The notes beneath the pieces were generated by a model. The model was not told the DNA's origin. It ran no database searches and saw only the letters and a list, made by a program, of their open reading frames with translations. A DNA stretch of 64,000 nt from Phoronis australis (taxonomy: Eukaryota; Phoronida; Phoronidae): contig NMRA01000608.1 in NCBI GenBank assembly GCA_002633005.1, positions 79,500 through 143,499 on the forward strand. The letters are read 5' to 3'. Position 1 is the first letter of the stretch. Every line of letters begins with the position of its first letter. Positions 36,601-47,840 of the stretch are shown here, in pieces. The position numbers were made by a program, and so were the translations under genes.

Positions 36601-39600
36601 GCAATTACCTAGCATTCAAACATTGTTATGCGTTGAGCTGGTCATCCGTAAAAAAATTAACTTCAGTCTTGGATGGAAGTTAATCACCACTTTGCAGTAT
36701 AGTAGAGAGGCAAAAAGATGAAACTGCAGTGTAGTGTGAAAGGTTAACCGCTGTGGCACCAGAGTACAGTAACAACGCGTGCAGAGCATTTTGTATCACT
36801 TTTTATCCAAACATATTAGAGCCCTCGCTCACCTGAGCGGAAAAGTAATGCGGCTTGTGGAAGGCTAACTTTTTGAGTGTGGGAAAATCGCTCTGCCCTT
36901 CGGTCACCACCAATTAGAGGGATTGTGTGAATTGAAAGTAATACTAACCTTGAGATGGTTTTGTAATCCCTGAAGTGGGCAGTAATTTTTGGGCCTGATG
37001 AGTGGATTTCGCTAGATTTTAAAATAATTTTTCTAAAGTTAATGGAGTCAATATTCGGCTATGAAATCAGCGCATCCAGGGCTCTAGATATTCATGATTT
37101 TTTTTATAATAATTACGTGTACATAATGCCTTTGTACTGCCATCTGGTTTTAACTTTTGACAACCCAAAGCACTAAAAAGCGTTAACTACCAATGCCAGT
37201 CATAAAGGGTTCAACTACCTTCACAGTTTACATAGAGGCTACCGTTTGTACTGAAGAACTAATATGGTCTCCAAAGGCTTACAGACTAGAGCTAGCCAGA
37301 CACATGGAACAGTCAGTCAGAGATACCCAACAATATTACGATTTAATCCCAAGGTTTCCTCTCCGACTTCACCGAGTCAGACTTGAGAGCTTGCTGTGTT
37401 AAATATTTGCTGTACACTAACACCATTGGCAACTTCCTGGAGAAGACTAAGACTGTACCAAATGGTTATCCCAGTGCCAAGAAAACTCCTGGCAAGTCGT
37501 CATCAACACCACAGTTCAGCCATGGCTGTTACTCAATCTACAAACTAACACATTAACACAGCTTCATGGAAGAGATAACTTAGGATACAGCTCCAATTTA
37601 AAGGGCACTGCCAGTTAAGAAGATTTACAGAACCGAAAGAGCAAAGCCTACGAAGCCCTTCATCAGAACCACCAAGAAGTGAGAACATTCAAATGTTTTC
37701 TGGTACTTCTATCACCTATTTCCTGTGAACCAGGAGTTTAAACTTGACGCAGCAAATACCATTATTGACTGTTTGAAGGTGAAATGATGGGTTGGCTGAC
37801 TAGTAAAGATCTATTTCCTGAAATAACAGAACATTAAAATGTATTCTGCGACTTCTATCCCAAATTTTCAGTGAAACCAAGAGTTTAAACTCGATACAGC
37901 CACAAGCATTACTGACCGTTTGCAGAGGAAACACTGGTTTGGTTGATTAGTAAAGTTCTATTTGCTTAAATAATGGAACATTAAAATGTATTCTGCTACT
38001 TCTATCCCCAGTTTCCAGTGAATCACAAGTTTTAAACATGATGCAGCAAGGAGCATTACCGACTGTTTGAAGGTGAAACACTGGTTTAGTTGACTAGTAA
38101 AGCCCTATTTGCTTAATAACAGGTCAGTTGAATAGCCCTTTAAAACATGATAAGCTTAGTATTACAGACATTCAATTTAATCGAAGGAAAGGTTACAACA
38201 GCCCAAGATAACTCGGACAACTTCCCCAGTTAGTCAACTTATTGAGCGAACCTGGAAACAGAATGTTGCTTTGCGATGTTTTAATAGAAAACAAGTTCCA
38301 CGCGTGTCCCTGGTAATGAAGTGACAAGCAGGAGACGGAACTATTCTAAGAGCAAATCCCAGATTTAAATACGGTAAAGAAAAGTGAATGACTGTTTAAT
38401 GAGGACATCTTGGACTAGTTTTTCCTGGACTCAAATTACAAATGTGTTGACAGCTACCTGCAAATATGGAATTACTTAAAAATGGCACGGTAACAAACGG
38501 AGAGAAGTTCACCATTTTCTAGCAAGTTTCAGGCTTCAACATACACTGTTTTGAATTGACATTTTTACAGAGAACACAAGTCTACAATTCGTGACCTTAC
38601 AACTGAGATAAAATCAACAATAGCTGATGACAAATTAAACTAAAGGAATTTAGCAAACATTTTTACATTAAAGCGTGCAATAGAAACGCAAAGATTGAAA
38701 CCAAACTCTCTTTGTTCCACAGAATCTATTTTAGCTTTACCTGCTGAAGTTCATTCTGGACATAACGATAATGCTACAAACATTATACTCTCCTTGTGTG
38801 GCTCAGACAGGAAGTTTATCAACAGCCAAAGGTACATTATCACAAAATGTCATTTCCAGACTCATGGGGAATTTTGACATAGAGCCTGGAAATACTCCCA
38901 CGCAATAGGCTTGAAAACACAGCAGAACCATTTACAGTTCACACACTTAAAATTATATATGAAGTCGAAATCGAGCCACTTATAAACTGTTTTGACCTGT
39001 GAGTATGAACCAATACACTGCACAGAGGTATGATCATAATTCAAAGTTGACAAGCAGGTTGGTATAGCACACAGGTAACTTAACCTGTGAGAATGCAGGC
39101 TGACCAGACATTGCCTTTTAAATGCTGTTTGCTAAATATCTGTTTACAGGGGTCGCCATACTACTTGATTGATCAATATGAAAGCATGCACAATCTTAAA
39201 TTGCACGTTTACAACAAACAAAGTTCACCTGAACCACCTCGTGTCAAGATTGACATGTATGAACGAGACTAAACCGAGGTATATTGAAGAAATTTCAAAA
39301 CTTGATAAGTTATTGCATTAGAAAAATATTGACGAGATGCCAAAAACCTACAAGTTCCCACATTTGGACGATGTCTAGCATTCCCCAGAACTTGTTCAAA
39401 CACTCTCTTCAAAAAAACATGCTGTGAAAAACGACAGCTGTCATACCTTGTCAAAAACAAATCAATCTCGAGGCCCAGTGGCCAGCAAGGAGGAGCAGGG
39501 TATATATGTTTCACTGACACAAGTGGTCAGTGTGAACTGTGAAGCACAAAGAGCCCCCCTACTGCTGCAGCAAGTCCCTCCATATGGTAAAGATATTAAA

Positions 39601-42447
39601 CACAAACACATGGCCATGTTGGGCTGTCTTCTGGTTATTGGCGTTAAAGCATACTCAGGAGACATAAATCTTAATTTACAAACAATCAAGGAGACATGGT
39701 TGAAGCCCCCCTTGTCCAATAGTGCGCCCAAGTTGTTGTACAAAGACTAGCCTTTACCAATGGGTTTTACAGTTACACACCTTCCTTCAGTGGCTTTCTG
39801 AACAAAAAAAAATTTCCAGCAGCACTCACCTGATGTGAACGGGTGAACTCACCCATACACAAAGGTGAATTAATAAAAAGCCCAACTCAGTATGACATAC
39901 CTTAAACCTGAACACACATTTTTGTGGCATATTAATTTAAATAGCGTTGAACAAAAGGGTCACAATTATAACAAACCCAAGTGTACTCGGCCACAGTATA
40001 CCAACTTTGAGTGTGATATGTCAGCTATACACTGCTGTTCACCTTTCACAAGGAAATACACTTTGACATAATCTCACTCCCACTAATAGGCAGGGGCACT
40101 TCTATTTGCCAAGTGGACCTGGTTGCAATATATGTAAATACTACAAATCCCCAAAGTCAAACAGGATTTCTGGGCCACACAAAGAGAAGCACTCTTGGTC
40201 ATGAAATAGGCACAAGCTAATGTACCAAGCTGACCCAGCTGACCACAGTTATGTCATACAGCTTCTTGCTCAAGAACTCAGGGGGAGAATTTTGAAGTGA
40301 TTTATTTTTCCAGTGGACCAAAACACATCATTCACTGTTGGACAATGTTACACCTTCCTTGCACCTTTTTTGAAGCATTTTCAAGGTCACTAATTTCTGG
40401 CAGCCATGTCTTCGCAACAACACCTGAGGCAAAATGGTTCAAAGAAATTGGTCAGTTCAATTGTACTAGTGAAACATTTCTTTTCTGGCAATATCTATCA
40501 AAGATCCCCTTTCTTATATAATCTATCCACAATAATTTATATTGGCATCTTTTCTTTGATAATTTGTACTACTGACTCTTGGTTATTATGAGAAAAACAA
40601 GGACAAGATTGTCAGAGAGTACCCAAAGCCCCAGGATGACATGGACTGCCTACTGTGACCATGGCTTTCATGAGAACCAAACTGCACCCAAAAGCGAACT
40701 GATTTTACCACTGATAATGAAATCAGTTGTTTGGCATGAGAACCTGCTCACAAAAGGCATTCAGAGATTTTACACAGATGGCTTGCTCACATGAAAAGGT
40801 AACACATGAATACCTGAACACAATAGATTTCCTCTGAATACAGCCTACACTGAACTTGGCCCAGCTATTCAGATGTTTATGAATAGCATTTAATGGAGGT
40901 CTTGGGCAAGAAAATGCAGTCCTTCCACAAATACAACATGTTGATGGGAATAGAAGATTGGTGACATAAAATCAACAGTGGAATTCGAATTAAATAGAGG
41001 CTGTTGTTATGCAATTTCTGACAATGTATAACCCTTTGGGCCAGCCTACTACAGTAGCCAGGTGGGCATTACTTGTTGATAACAAGATATCAAACAGGAA
41101 AATTAGTCCTTGAAGAGTTTAGCAAACACAACTCTCTGATAAGGCGGTGTAAAGTATATTTACATTGCAATGTGATTATACAAATTGTTTTGAACCCGCA
41201 ATGAAATCATCCAATCGTTTTAATAGCCACATACAATTATGTGGAAAATATGATATTCCGAGGTTGGACATAATTACACATCCCATTACTGGGTTACAGG
41301 CTTATTGAGTTGAAACCATGTAAATTAGATTATGGCTAATTATGCTACCACTGTTTTGGCTATTGTTTTCACATGTGACTATTGACTCGTATTAAATGCT
41401 TTTAATTGACTTTCTCTCTCAATTACACTGCCATAGCTGTGATATCTATTGATTTTCCTATTCATTATCAAGCCAGTCATTGATTGATGGCTAACTAAAG
41501 TTTTGTAGTCTAATGACTTCAGAACTTTTATGGTCTCTTATCTCAAAACAAAATGTAGCGAATGAAACACTAAAATCAATAGAAATTATTTCCATATGAT
41601 TCTGTGTTGAACACACCAGGCAATCCAATATTTTACGACAAGTAGTAACGTCGGATATACATTTCACCGTGCAGTTATAGACAATTAATTCACATTACTA
41701 ATAACCAAGTCCCTGACTGCATATGAACAACGACAAAGGGTTAATTTATTAGAGATTCACCGTTACGTAACAAACATTTTCTTTACATAAGTTAGTGATA
41801 TCTTTGGAAGTGTGCGTACAAATATGCCTTAAAAACATTTCGCCCATTATTAGACATTAACGTGATTAAACATCACAAGGCACTGGCCATTGGGGCAACA
41901 GGATTTCAATATGGCTGCTCGTCGTCGGAGGAAAACAAATCTCGGCATCTGTCAATCTTCCGTAGTTTTTATAAGTTAAAACAACTCACAAGAACTGTTT
42001 TGAGAGAATTTCGATTGTCTAATTATGTGAACGAAGGAGACACATGCTACTATCTGCTCTCAGACGTGAGACTTGATACTTTAAAAAGAGGAAAAATCTT
42101 CGGTCAAGTCTGGATAGAAATCGGGTCGCTTCTATTTTTGGAACCAGTTGCTCCAATTCATTCCACGAGAACTATCACCCAACAGCTGATATTGAGACTT
42201 TTGGACAGAACAAGTGAGTAACCACTAAGTAAATTTACATAGCTGAAATTGTATTTCAGGAAACAGTCCGGTTTTATTACTTATCAACTTTCTCACCTTC
42301 GTCGAGCAATCTTTCCACATGAATGAATCCTCCACCAGTCAAATTTAATTGTGGGGCTAATGTTTGTAGCTTTGTCTTGTCTTTCAGAAGTTGTGCTAAA
42401 TATTCTGGTGTGTTACGTTCATCGACACTGTTAGTTTCTGTCCCCAT
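24349..42447 (-). CDS. qki: Quaking / HOW-type STAR RNA-binding protein (whole gene)
   Basis: The coding exons on the minus strand are 42447-42297, 34022-33895, 32261-32145, 31674-31531, then either 26598-26478 or 26135-26015, then optional 24990-24916, and 24635-24349. The joined frame is 340 codons with the 75-nt exon and 315 without, close to the vertebrate QKI length of about 341. The order is QUA1 dimerisation (exon 1, about residues 13-51), maxi-KH with the GPRG loop at 102-105 (exons 2-4), QUA2 (exon 5, from 181), and a Pro/Ala/Tyr-rich tail ending near [20 protein letters not shown], which matches the QKI tail motif. The family controls splicing, stability, translation and localisation of RNAs with ACUAAY sites in glia, muscle and germline. 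Every junction has GT/AG sites and compatible phase. Introns carry several transposons and minisatellites. Confidence 0.95.
24363..24369 (-). promoter_or_regulatory. qki: Internal alternative 5' splice site in qki last exon
   Basis: GCTG|GTATGT in phase 1. Vertebrate QKI makes different C-terminal tails at the equivalent point, and the QKI-6 tail likewise begins Gly-Met. Reading through here gives the same Gly-Met start (GMLYVR). Confidence 0.55.
24916..24990 (-). CDS. qki: qki exon 6 (75-nt optional exon)
   Basis: Acceptor TCTATTAG, donor GTGAGTAAC; phase 1 at both ends and a multiple of three. It encodes [20 protein letters not shown] then EPSL. I know of no counterpart in vertebrate QKI. 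Skipping it joins exon 5 directly to exon 7 in frame (CAA, Gln, at the join). Confidence 0.75.
26015..26135 (-). CDS. qki: qki exon 5b (QUA2, alternative copy 2)
   Basis: Acceptor TATTTCAG, donor GTAAGTTGG; 121 nt, phase 0 in and phase 1 out, identical in length and phases to exon 5a. It encodes [20 protein letters not shown] then TYRE and a Thr/Val-rich tail. The QUA2 core of the two copies matches at about 16 of 24 residues while their tails are unrelated. Using both would add 242 nt and shift the frame. Confidence 0.9.
26478..26598 (-). CDS. qki: qki exon 5a (QUA2, alternative copy 1)
   Basis: Acceptor ATTGTAG, donor GTAAGTC; 121 nt, phase 0 in and phase 1 out. It encodes [20 protein letters not shown] then TYRD and a Gln/Ala-rich tail ([11 protein letters not shown]). 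It matches the QUA2 segment that follows KH in quaking proteins and is homologous to exon 5b at 26015-26135. Confidence 0.9.
26980..27040. repeat. Short duplicate of part of qki exon 7
   Basis: CGACGCTGTGGCAGAGGT at about 27015-27035 also occurs in exon 7 at about 24513-24532, with similar flanking GGTGAGG- or GGCGGGAACGA-type sequence. It lies in intron 4 and does not form an obvious exon. Confidence 0.45.
28620..28710 (+). repeat. Dispersed repeat fragment, copy 2
   Basis: Matches 10190-10260 (GATATGACCGATCGAAATG ... GCGCCAAT). It lies in qki intron 4. Confidence 0.5.
30452..30704. mobile_element. hAT-like MITE, copy B (qki intron 4)
   Basis: Starts CAGGCCTTGGAATGACC, ends AATTTCAAGCCCCG, and is flanked by a perfect 6-bp duplication TATGTT (30446-30451 and 30705-30710). 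The interior is close to copy A. Confidence 0.9.
31531..31674 (-). CDS. qki: qki exon 4 (KH second half)
   Basis: TATACAG acceptor. The exon encodes [17 protein letters not shown], then the helix [20 protein letters not shown], and ends at GTAAGTATT. It is 144 nt, phase 0 at both ends. Confidence 0.95.
31960..32138. repeat. 42-bp tandem array abutting the qki exon 3 donor
   Basis: Four copies of ATTGTAAGTAAGCCTACAGC followed by CACCCATCTCAGTCCAACAACA, with few differences. The array occupies the start of qki intron 3. Confidence 0.9.
32145..32261 (-). CDS. qki: qki exon 3 (KH core)
   Basis: TTTTTTCCAG acceptor. The exon encodes [12 protein letters not shown], the RNA-contacting GPRG loop, then [20 protein letters not shown]. 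It is phase 0 at both ends (donor GTAGGA). A 42-bp tandem array begins within about 20 nt of this donor. Confidence 0.95.
32875..33112. repeat. 22-bp minisatellite in qki intron 2
   Basis: About ten diverged copies of GAGACCAGCCTCTGTCCAAA plus GA, with GGCCTCAGTCC and CGGCTTCTGTCC variants. Confidence 0.9.
33895..34022 (-). CDS. qki: qki exon 2
   Basis: The exon is entered after TCTTCCAG, completing the Glu codon of LLDEEI. It encodes [30 protein letters not shown] and TFPK, the linker and start of the KH domain, and exits in phase 0 at GTATTT. Confidence 0.93.
34137..34653. mobile_element. hAT-like MITE, longer form, copy C (qki intron 1)
   Basis: Begins CAGGGCTTGGAATGACC, ends GGAAAATTCCAAGCCCTG, and is flanked by a perfect 6-bp duplication AAATAA (34131-34136 and 34654-34659). 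At 517 bp it has a different, GC-richer interior with many GCGG motifs. It lies about 115 nt upstream of the qki exon 2 acceptor. Confidence 0.92.
36030..36192. mobile_element. hAT-like MITE, copy D (qki intron 1)
   Basis: Begins TAGGGCTTGGAATGAC, ends AAATTCTAAGCCCAG, and is flanked by a perfect 6-bp duplication AGAGTT (36024-36029 and 36193-36198). It is the shortest copy (163 bp). Confidence 0.85.
37683..38125. repeat. About 150-bp tandem repeat, three copies (qki intron 1)
   Basis: Each unit carries GAACATT(A/C)AAATGT, TTCTGCTACTTCTATC (variants), AGTTTAAAC, ATTACTGACTGTTTG-like, and GACTAGTAAAG. The copies are diverged by roughly a fifth. Confidence 0.85.
41862..42221 (+). other. Open frame of 119 codons in qki intron 1, opposite strand
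   Basis: A plus-strand frame containing [20 protein letters not shown] and [20 protein letters not shown] runs to an AACAAGTGAGTAACC sequence that could be a donor. An AATATGGCTGCTCG start lies in another frame just upstream. No family is recognised and no partner exon was found. It lies only about 75 bp from the antisense qki exon 1. Most likely chance. Confidence 0.15.
42297..42447 (-). CDS. qki: qki exon 1 (start codon, QUA1)
   Basis: ATG at 42447. The protein opens [20 protein letters not shown] and ends HVERLLDE with a GTGAGA donor in phase 1. P-E-Y-L-x-Q-L and the F-x-H-x-E-R-L-L-D-E end match the QUA1 dimerisation segment of the family. Confidence 0.93.
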
Positions 42448-42660
42448 CGTTGAGAATCTCTATCTGTCCCAACGAACTACCACAAAGGAACGTTAGTCAG
42501 CTACTAAAACAACCTCCGTCTTGCCGTCTAGTTTCTTTCCCCCCAAATTTGTTTATGAACACGTGAGTCACTCTGCGCATGTCCGTCAAGTATCAAAGGG
42601 TGAAAGTTGGGCGGGGCCAAAGTAATTGTAGGGGTGCGATTTCACAGGCATGTGATTTTA
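42448..42660 (-). promoter_or_regulatory. qki: Probable qki promoter / 5' UTR
   Basis: Immediately upstream of the qki ATG. GGGCGGGG at 42609-42618 is an Sp1/KLF-type GC box, and CTGCGCATG near 42574 resembles half of an NRF1 site. No TATA box is obvious. The transcription start is not determined. Confidence 0.4.
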
Positions 42661-45506
42661 ATATCGCGATTTCGAAGAGTGGAGACGTCCGCGGCATCAA
42701 TATCGATTCAAAATTTTCCTCGAGCATGAAGACATTTTAATGATGCACGGAGTATACAAAAAGTAACGAAATTAAATGGATTTGACATCGATTGGCTCTC
42801 GTCGTGGAATCAACACTATTTAAAATTCAGCTGGCTGAAACGTAGATTGTACACTGAACACGAAACGAACAAAACGAATTCATCGTATCATGCAATATTA
42901 ACAAAGGTTTAGCTGAAACTAGCCTCTCTTCAAAATTGGTTTTTCTTCTGACATCAAAGCCCGAGCTGCAAAGTGGATCAGGCGTGCACTGAACGTCCAG
43001 CTTGGCTGTCAAATTAAGGCCCAGTTGAAGTCAAGTGGGTATTAATTCCGGCAGCCAGTGAAATCCAAGGAGTCGAAGGGACTGTTTTCGTCCACGTATA
43101 ATTTTCATTAATAAATGCCGCATTAGTCGACAAGCTTTTAATAGCCGAGCGAGTCTCATTACCAGTGTATATTAGTGAACGATGGGAGTCGAACCAGAAT
43201 ATGATTTGAGAGCACTTTGTATAACGCGCCGCGTGATCATTTGGGAAACAAGGCAACCCTTTTTATGTCATTTTTAGTAAAAATACGGTTCGTTGATTAT
43301 CCAAGACATAGGCTCCAGTTAATTAATTACGGCTCCCCGTAGTTTTATTAATTAGTCGTGCACTACTCCGGAAGTGACGATTAGGGGTTTAAGAATTTCC
43401 CACCATTTCGAAGTTCTAGCGCGTTCGAGTTACTCGACGGTGAGGATCTGTTCTGCTGTTGACTTAGTGCTGGTTTCCTAAAATTGTCGTCACCACTTCC
43501 TAACGACGAGTATTCTACGGCAATGTAGGTTGTTAGAGAACTCAATGGCTTGGGATGAATCTTTTAGCTTGTAGCAGCATGCAGTGGGTGGATATCGTGT
43601 TTGAGCCACTGGTTCCCACCTGAGCACCCAAACCGCTTACGTCCAGCCGTGTGACTCCCTCGTCACACACTTGGCACCTTCTAAATAGATCCAATACTTT
43701 AGTCATGTCCACAATAAATAACAAAAAATGGCCACAGCGTGACACAGAATTAATTCGTTCGAAAGTGGGAAAGCGTCGTCGTTACCTGTTAAAATTCGCC
43801 AAATTTCATGAAAATCCGAACCAAACGTAAAAAAAAAATTGCCATCAGTGGGCACAGCAGTGGTCGCCGGCCACTTGACTTTCAGGCACTGTTAGTGCAG
43901 TACGACCGTTGACTGGCTTTCGTTAATTCATTAATGATAAATTTTGGTGTTTGCATTATGATTGCCTCAACTTGAGGTTTTTGACATTTGCACGGGAGTC
44001 AGCTAGGTTTACGTTTGAAACATAACTTCCCTTATCCAGTCCTTGATTTCTAACTTCCATTATCCAGTCCTTGATTTTGGTCCGACGCCGGAGGCAAAAG
44101 GATATTTGTCAATTCCTTTTCAATAGACGGCATACAAATAGGATTATCGTTGGATTTTTCTTTACCTTCTACTCTCTTCTGTTGCTTTTAGCGAATAATA
44201 TCCTAACGTTGGGTTGTTATCTAAAATGGACTTAGCTGGCGTGGGAGCTTCAATAAAAAAAATTATTTTCCCCTTAGTATTCAAAGTGGCCAGATGAACA
44301 TTCCGGATCATGTGCTTTCACATCAAATTTTTTCGCAGAAGGCAAAATGTTGCCACTTTCCTTGCCGCATAAAATATGATTATCACCGGGCGCTGACAAT
44401 ATTGTCAGGCGGAGAACTTTTTTAAAACACGTCCAAAAAAACCCGACGAATTTCATCAACCGACGTCAGCATACACCGAGAAGTAAATTACTTCAGGCTG
44501 ATAACAAATATACCTCAAACTGAATGTGGAACGATGTTTATTTTTGCGTTTCAACCCGCATCAAAAGTATGCATACTTGCATAACGTCGATTTTCATATA
44601 CGCAAATTCTTGTAAACCAGAAAGCAATATACATTTGACATATCGAGAAATCTCATTATACGGTAACCCATCACGAAAAACACATTAGTGGGGTTATTTT
44701 TGAATGGGATGGATTTGTTGAAGTCTATCTGTTATCAGATTTGTTGAAGTCTATCTGTTTCAGAGCTCCAAAAATCCGTTATTTTTGCGATTTTGTTACA
44801 AATCCCCAATGCTGGTTATACGGCCTCTTATTTGCTGAAATCGAGGCTGGTAACTTTATCAGCAAAAGGTACATTTCGCCCTGTTTAATTGTTTGAAAAC
44901 GAAAATCGAATTACTAGGAATTTTACTCTAATAAATAGGGTCTCATGATGTTCCTTGCCACGTGGAATTCAGTTTCCATTAACAACTCAAGTCACACGCA
45001 ATGCGTACACGCGCCAGTTTCGGATTCATTTAACAATTTTAGGTCTGGCCAACCCTTGTTAACTATGAAGCCGAGTACTAAAGATTTCGATATTCTTCTT
45101 GGGTGGGAAATCCTATGTCGGTAAAAAATATTAGGAGACCGATTTTGTCAGAGCACAGGTCTAATTCGATTTTCGTTTTTGTTGAGGTTAACAGGGCTAA
45201 ATGCAGCTACAAACACCATTAAATATTTTGCTATTTATCTTGTCTGGTGAAATTCAGTGCCACTAGTAAAGAGTGGGACTGCGACTGCTGAAGTCCGTCT
45301 TGAGACTGATCTAAAAAACACCTTTTCTCGCCTACCATAACAAAAAGGAATGTGTATTTTTCATAAAGGAACTTCTATTTTTATTCCCAAGGCATGCACC
45401 CGAGCGCCAGCATCCCGGAAAAGAATACGGAAGTGGTAACATCTGCGTGTTTGGAGGACCTACTAAGAGATTTCCAGAATTTAGACGAATTCTGGTGTAT
45501 TCCAGT
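42661..45506. other. Intergenic; no gene recognised
   Basis: Short frames only. Two small direct duplications are visible: TATCCAGTCCTTGATTT at about 44034 and 44063, and GATTTGTTGAAGTCTATCTG at about 44711 and 44740. Confidence 0.45.
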
Positions 45507-46440
45507 CAGTAGCGGATCTACAGGGGGGGGTTCAGGGGGTTTAAACCCCCCTCCTGGGGCCAGGACCCAAAAATAAAAAAAACAAAAGCGTCTCCAGCAA
45601 AACAAAAACGGCACCGCCAGCGTGTGTAAACCCCAAGTAAACCAACTTGGAAAATTTTGAGAGGGGGGGGGTTCACTCTGAAAATATATTTTTTGCACTG
45701 CGAATTGCTGAGTCTTTGTGGCTCATCAGCAAAACACGCGGAGATCAATGGTGCACGCGTTTCCGTCGACACTTCTGAAAGAGCAGTTCTATAGCTTTAG
45801 GTAACTATATAGCTTCTTTACTCTAAGATATGTTTTGATTTGATTATGGGAAATACTGTGGTGCCGCAACCCTGATATTCAGACGAATTGACGTGCAACG
45901 TTCTTACCTCATCTGTCATGGCGTGTCATTCTATTACACTCCACACTGTTGTTAACTCGAATTTGACTGATGTAAGTCTATAGTAAAATTGTCTTGCGCA
46001 ATATCATACAGTGTAATATTTTTGAAAAAAAATCTTTTTCCGAAGCATTGCTATTGTGGCGGGCGCCGTGCTCTGGTCGCGAGTCCGTTCGAAGATACAC
46101 TCTAACAAGTTATGTCTATACAAGGAATGACCAAGGGGGGACTCATATTGACAAAGTGACCGCATTCGCAAACAGTGTACAGTGCCAGAAATTGCGGGGA
46201 GGCTGTTCTTTCACAACGAAGTCTTGCGGGACTCGTGCGATGTTCAGTAGGCCTTCTAAGGAGGCCTAGTTCCGACCTCAACACCTACCGCCTTTCCACC
46301 TGCAATAAGCACACTGCCGTCTTCTATACTGGGAATTTCCGCAGGAAGGCCCACCCGATGAAACGCTCATGCCCATGGGCATTTATTTGATGTTAGTACT
46401 TCGAGTTTCAAGCGTTCAGACATTGGGACGTTTATTTCGA

Positions 46441-46767
46441 AAATTACAAGTGATGCAAATAGGTCCTGGGATACATCGTCAAGGTTTGAAGTAGTCCATG
46501 ATGAACGGATCAAATTTAGTTGTGCATGCAAGTCTTTTAAATGGACTTGGCAACCTCAAGTGTCTTAATGCCAACTGAGCTGAGAAACGAGATGCTGACA
46601 TTGTAGAGGCTTACAAGCTCATTGACACAGCAGTTGACGAAGTGTAAGCGTTAGGAACAAACATCAAAGATATCTGGGTAGAATGGTTCCAAGACGAGCA
46701 AACCGTTGGATCCGATATACAGATTCCTCGGCAGTCTAGACAACAGAAGGATAGGACTAACGTATGA
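46441..46767 (+). pseudogene. hAT transposase relic
   Basis: One plus frame, interrupted by stops, reads RFEVVHDERIKFSCACKSF, then ADIVEAYKLIDTAVDEV, then IKDIWVEWFQDEQTVG and IPRQSRQQKDRTNV. The order (D-I-V-x-A-Y, about 30 residues, W-x-x-x-x, then I-P-R-x-x-x-R-Q-x-x-R-x-N) is that of the DUF4371/ZMYM-type hAT transposases just before the C-terminal dimerisation region. In-frame stops at several points show it is dead. The downstream hATC region is not recognisable. Confidence 0.6.
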
Positions 46768-46839
46768 GTAACCACTGGGGATTAAAAAGTATCTATACTA
46801 TAGAGAAGTTTTCAATTCAAATTTTTTTGCTTAGTACAC

Positions 46840-47125
46840 TTTAGGTCTCGCGACGGACCAGGCCAGCTTGATTTGCGTACTAAGAAATTGAGTTTCAGTG
46901 TACTTCTGGTCCCTCGGCGAACTAGTCTTGTGATTTTTTTACCAAAGTGTGCTTTGTAAAACTATTTATCTCAGCCAGTGCTGTTTGGTCCCGCGACAGA
47001 TCAACTATTTTTATAGGGATAATAAGCACAGGTGTACTCTTGGTCTCGTGACGGACCAGGTCAGCCTTTTTGTGTACTCTCAGTGTACATCTAGTCCCTC
47101 TGCTAACTGGTCCAGTATATCTTTT
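46840..47125. repeat. Diverged tandem duplication inside the hAT element
   Basis: GGTCTCGCGACGGACCAGG followed by GTGTACTTCTGGTCCCTC (about 46843-46915) recurs as GGTCTCGTGACGGACCAGG and GTGTACATCTAGTCCCTC (about 47041-47100), with a partial third copy (GGTCCCGCGACAGATCAAC) near 46988. Confidence 0.65.
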
Positions 47126-47840
47126 CACCACTGTGCACAGGATGTTTTGGTTTCGTGAAACTGTTTTCAGATGATTTGTTTCGTAATACATTTGACGTTT
47201 TTCAATTGTTGTCAGCTTAATAAAGGGATACTTAACTATTTATGGTCGCTTTTAATAATAGACTTTGAGCTGAGAGCACCATCGTTCGCCAGTTTTTCTC
47301 GTAACGAGACTCATGTTTATTTCCGGACTAACAGTACAGGTCTTCGTTCTTAAACAACTTGAGGCTGCTGTTACGCGATCATCTGATATTCAAGTTTTTA
47401 CACCCCGTCGGTGCTCCTTATGCTCTTGAATATTTGGAAGTTGTCTAAACCCCTGTATACAGACCACACTTTTTCGTATACGACTCTTCGTATGCTAAAA
47501 AAGGTGTGTGTAAGCAGATGTTCCAACAAAAATTTTTTCTGGTGGCGTGACTCATACCCAGATGTGCACAATATGGTTTTACGAAACTTACGAGCCAAGT
47601 TCATGTGACGAAATCGAGAAGGTTTTAAATATCTTAAGAAAAACTCAGAGACATGTTAAGTGCCAGAAACTTTCCAGGATGCATGGAAATTTCAATATTT
47701 GGCTACAAAAACAAAAAAATGTCTTACACGGGAGGGGGTTTCCCCCTCCCGACATCATTCCCCGCGCGGCGCCACTCGCCTAGGATTCGACCTTTGCGGT
47801 AATCCTAACCCCCCTTACTGAAAACGTAGATCCGCCATTG

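Larger units (their letters stand above)
45507..47840 (+). mobile_element. Decayed hAT transposon (about 2.3 kb)
   Basis: The left end is CAGTAGCGGATCTAC followed by a G run. The reverse complement of the right end is CAATGGCGGATCTAC followed by sequence leading to a G run. Between them is a transposase relic at 46570-46767. The CA-G start and the relic both point to the hAT superfamily. No matching 8-bp target duplication is visible, so the two ends might belong to separate insertions. Confidence 0.5.

Noticed and set aside
39424-39750. Overlapping open frames on both strands (108 and 93 codons)
   Set aside because: They lie in quaking intron 1 with no domain or splice partners; such frames are expected by chance in this length of sequence.
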